Source of the DNA: Achatina immaculata
Lineage: Eukaryota > Mollusca > Gastropoda > Stylommatophora > Achatinidae
Assembly: GCA_009760885.1 (NCBI GenBank)
Contig: CM019703.1
Span: forward strand, 11,162,959 to 11,226,958
Length of the DNA: 64,000 bases
Reading direction: 5' to 3'
Shown here: piece by piece, positions 63,936-64,000 of the stretch
Position numbering within the stretch: the first letter of the stretch is position 1
Layout of the letters: each line of letters starts with the position of its first letter
The notes under the pieces: model-generated
The model's input: the letters and a program-made list of their open reading frames with translations, nothing else
What the model was told of the DNA's origin: nothing
Databases searched by the model: none
Made by a program: the position numbers and the translations under genes

Positions 63936-64000
63936 AAAGAACAAAGTTCAGTGAATGCGGAGAGACAACCCCGAGATCATTCAAAATTGGATTGAAAAAA

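Overview
The window looks like a gene-poor, repeat-saturated stretch of an animal nuclear genome. It is AT-rich, with no operons and no long protein gene. The reverse-transcriptase tails (FRYADDT, GRRSRGRPRE and RWLGH motifs), tRNA-derived SINEs and mariner elements resemble those of molluscan genomes. A mollusc, perhaps a gastropod, is my inference from memory of such sequences; metazoan is much safer. Nearly every long open frame is either a tandem repeat read as protein or a decayed fragment of a transposable element.

Layout. 0-7 kb: purine-rich and 43-bp and 24-bp minisatellites, a CpG-richer unique patch at 4.0-4.25 kb, then a 700-bp TTC tract running into a copy of an unclassified dispersed element (called R here). 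7-14 kb: SINEs, several truncated LINE 3' ends and the first copy of a Penelope-like repeat with a hammerhead-like core. 14.1-15.3 kb: a 44-bp satellite with higher-order structure. 16.35-17.64 kb: a complete but inactivated mariner transposon with terminal inverted repeats and TA target sites. 18-21 kb: LINE fragments, 65-bp and 50-bp arrays, and the best candidate host exon (19984-20217, minus). 21-29 kb: SINEs, 30-bp, 28-bp and 23-bp arrays, and a LINE-B copy flanked by 119-bp direct repeats. 29.8-33.7 kb: LINE fragments in both orientations and a piggyBac-like MITE. 34.5-42.8 kb: a 45-bp array, LINE-B, a second mariner remnant, a 50-bp array grown from R, LINE-A and another R copy. 42.9-46 kb: the most complete LINE (LINE-C, minus: endonuclease, reverse transcriptase and C-terminal region). 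46.1-46.6 kb: an intact ORF resembling a retroelement restriction-like endonuclease. 47-50 kb: a SINE, LINE-A, an unidentified ORF and minisatellites. 51-59 kb: AAAG composite arrays, CT-rich tracts, 35-bp, 34-bp and 39-bp arrays and the largest R copy. 59-64 kb: the best LINE-A copy, more piggyBac-like termini, the second Penelope-like copy, AGT tracts and LINE-D.

How it works together. Retrotransposon families here end in family-specific simple repeats: (TGA)n, (GA)n, (TGAT)n, (GAA)n, (TGAA)n or TAAGA. Their insertions are bounded by target-site duplications that can be read directly (10, 10, 12, 13 and about 119 bp). Many microsatellites therefore appear to be the ends of retroelements. 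Minisatellites can be seen arising from modules of the R element, which has been expanded at different internal positions in different copies. No undescribed defence or metabolic system is visible. The most novel-looking signal is the R element and its module amplification.
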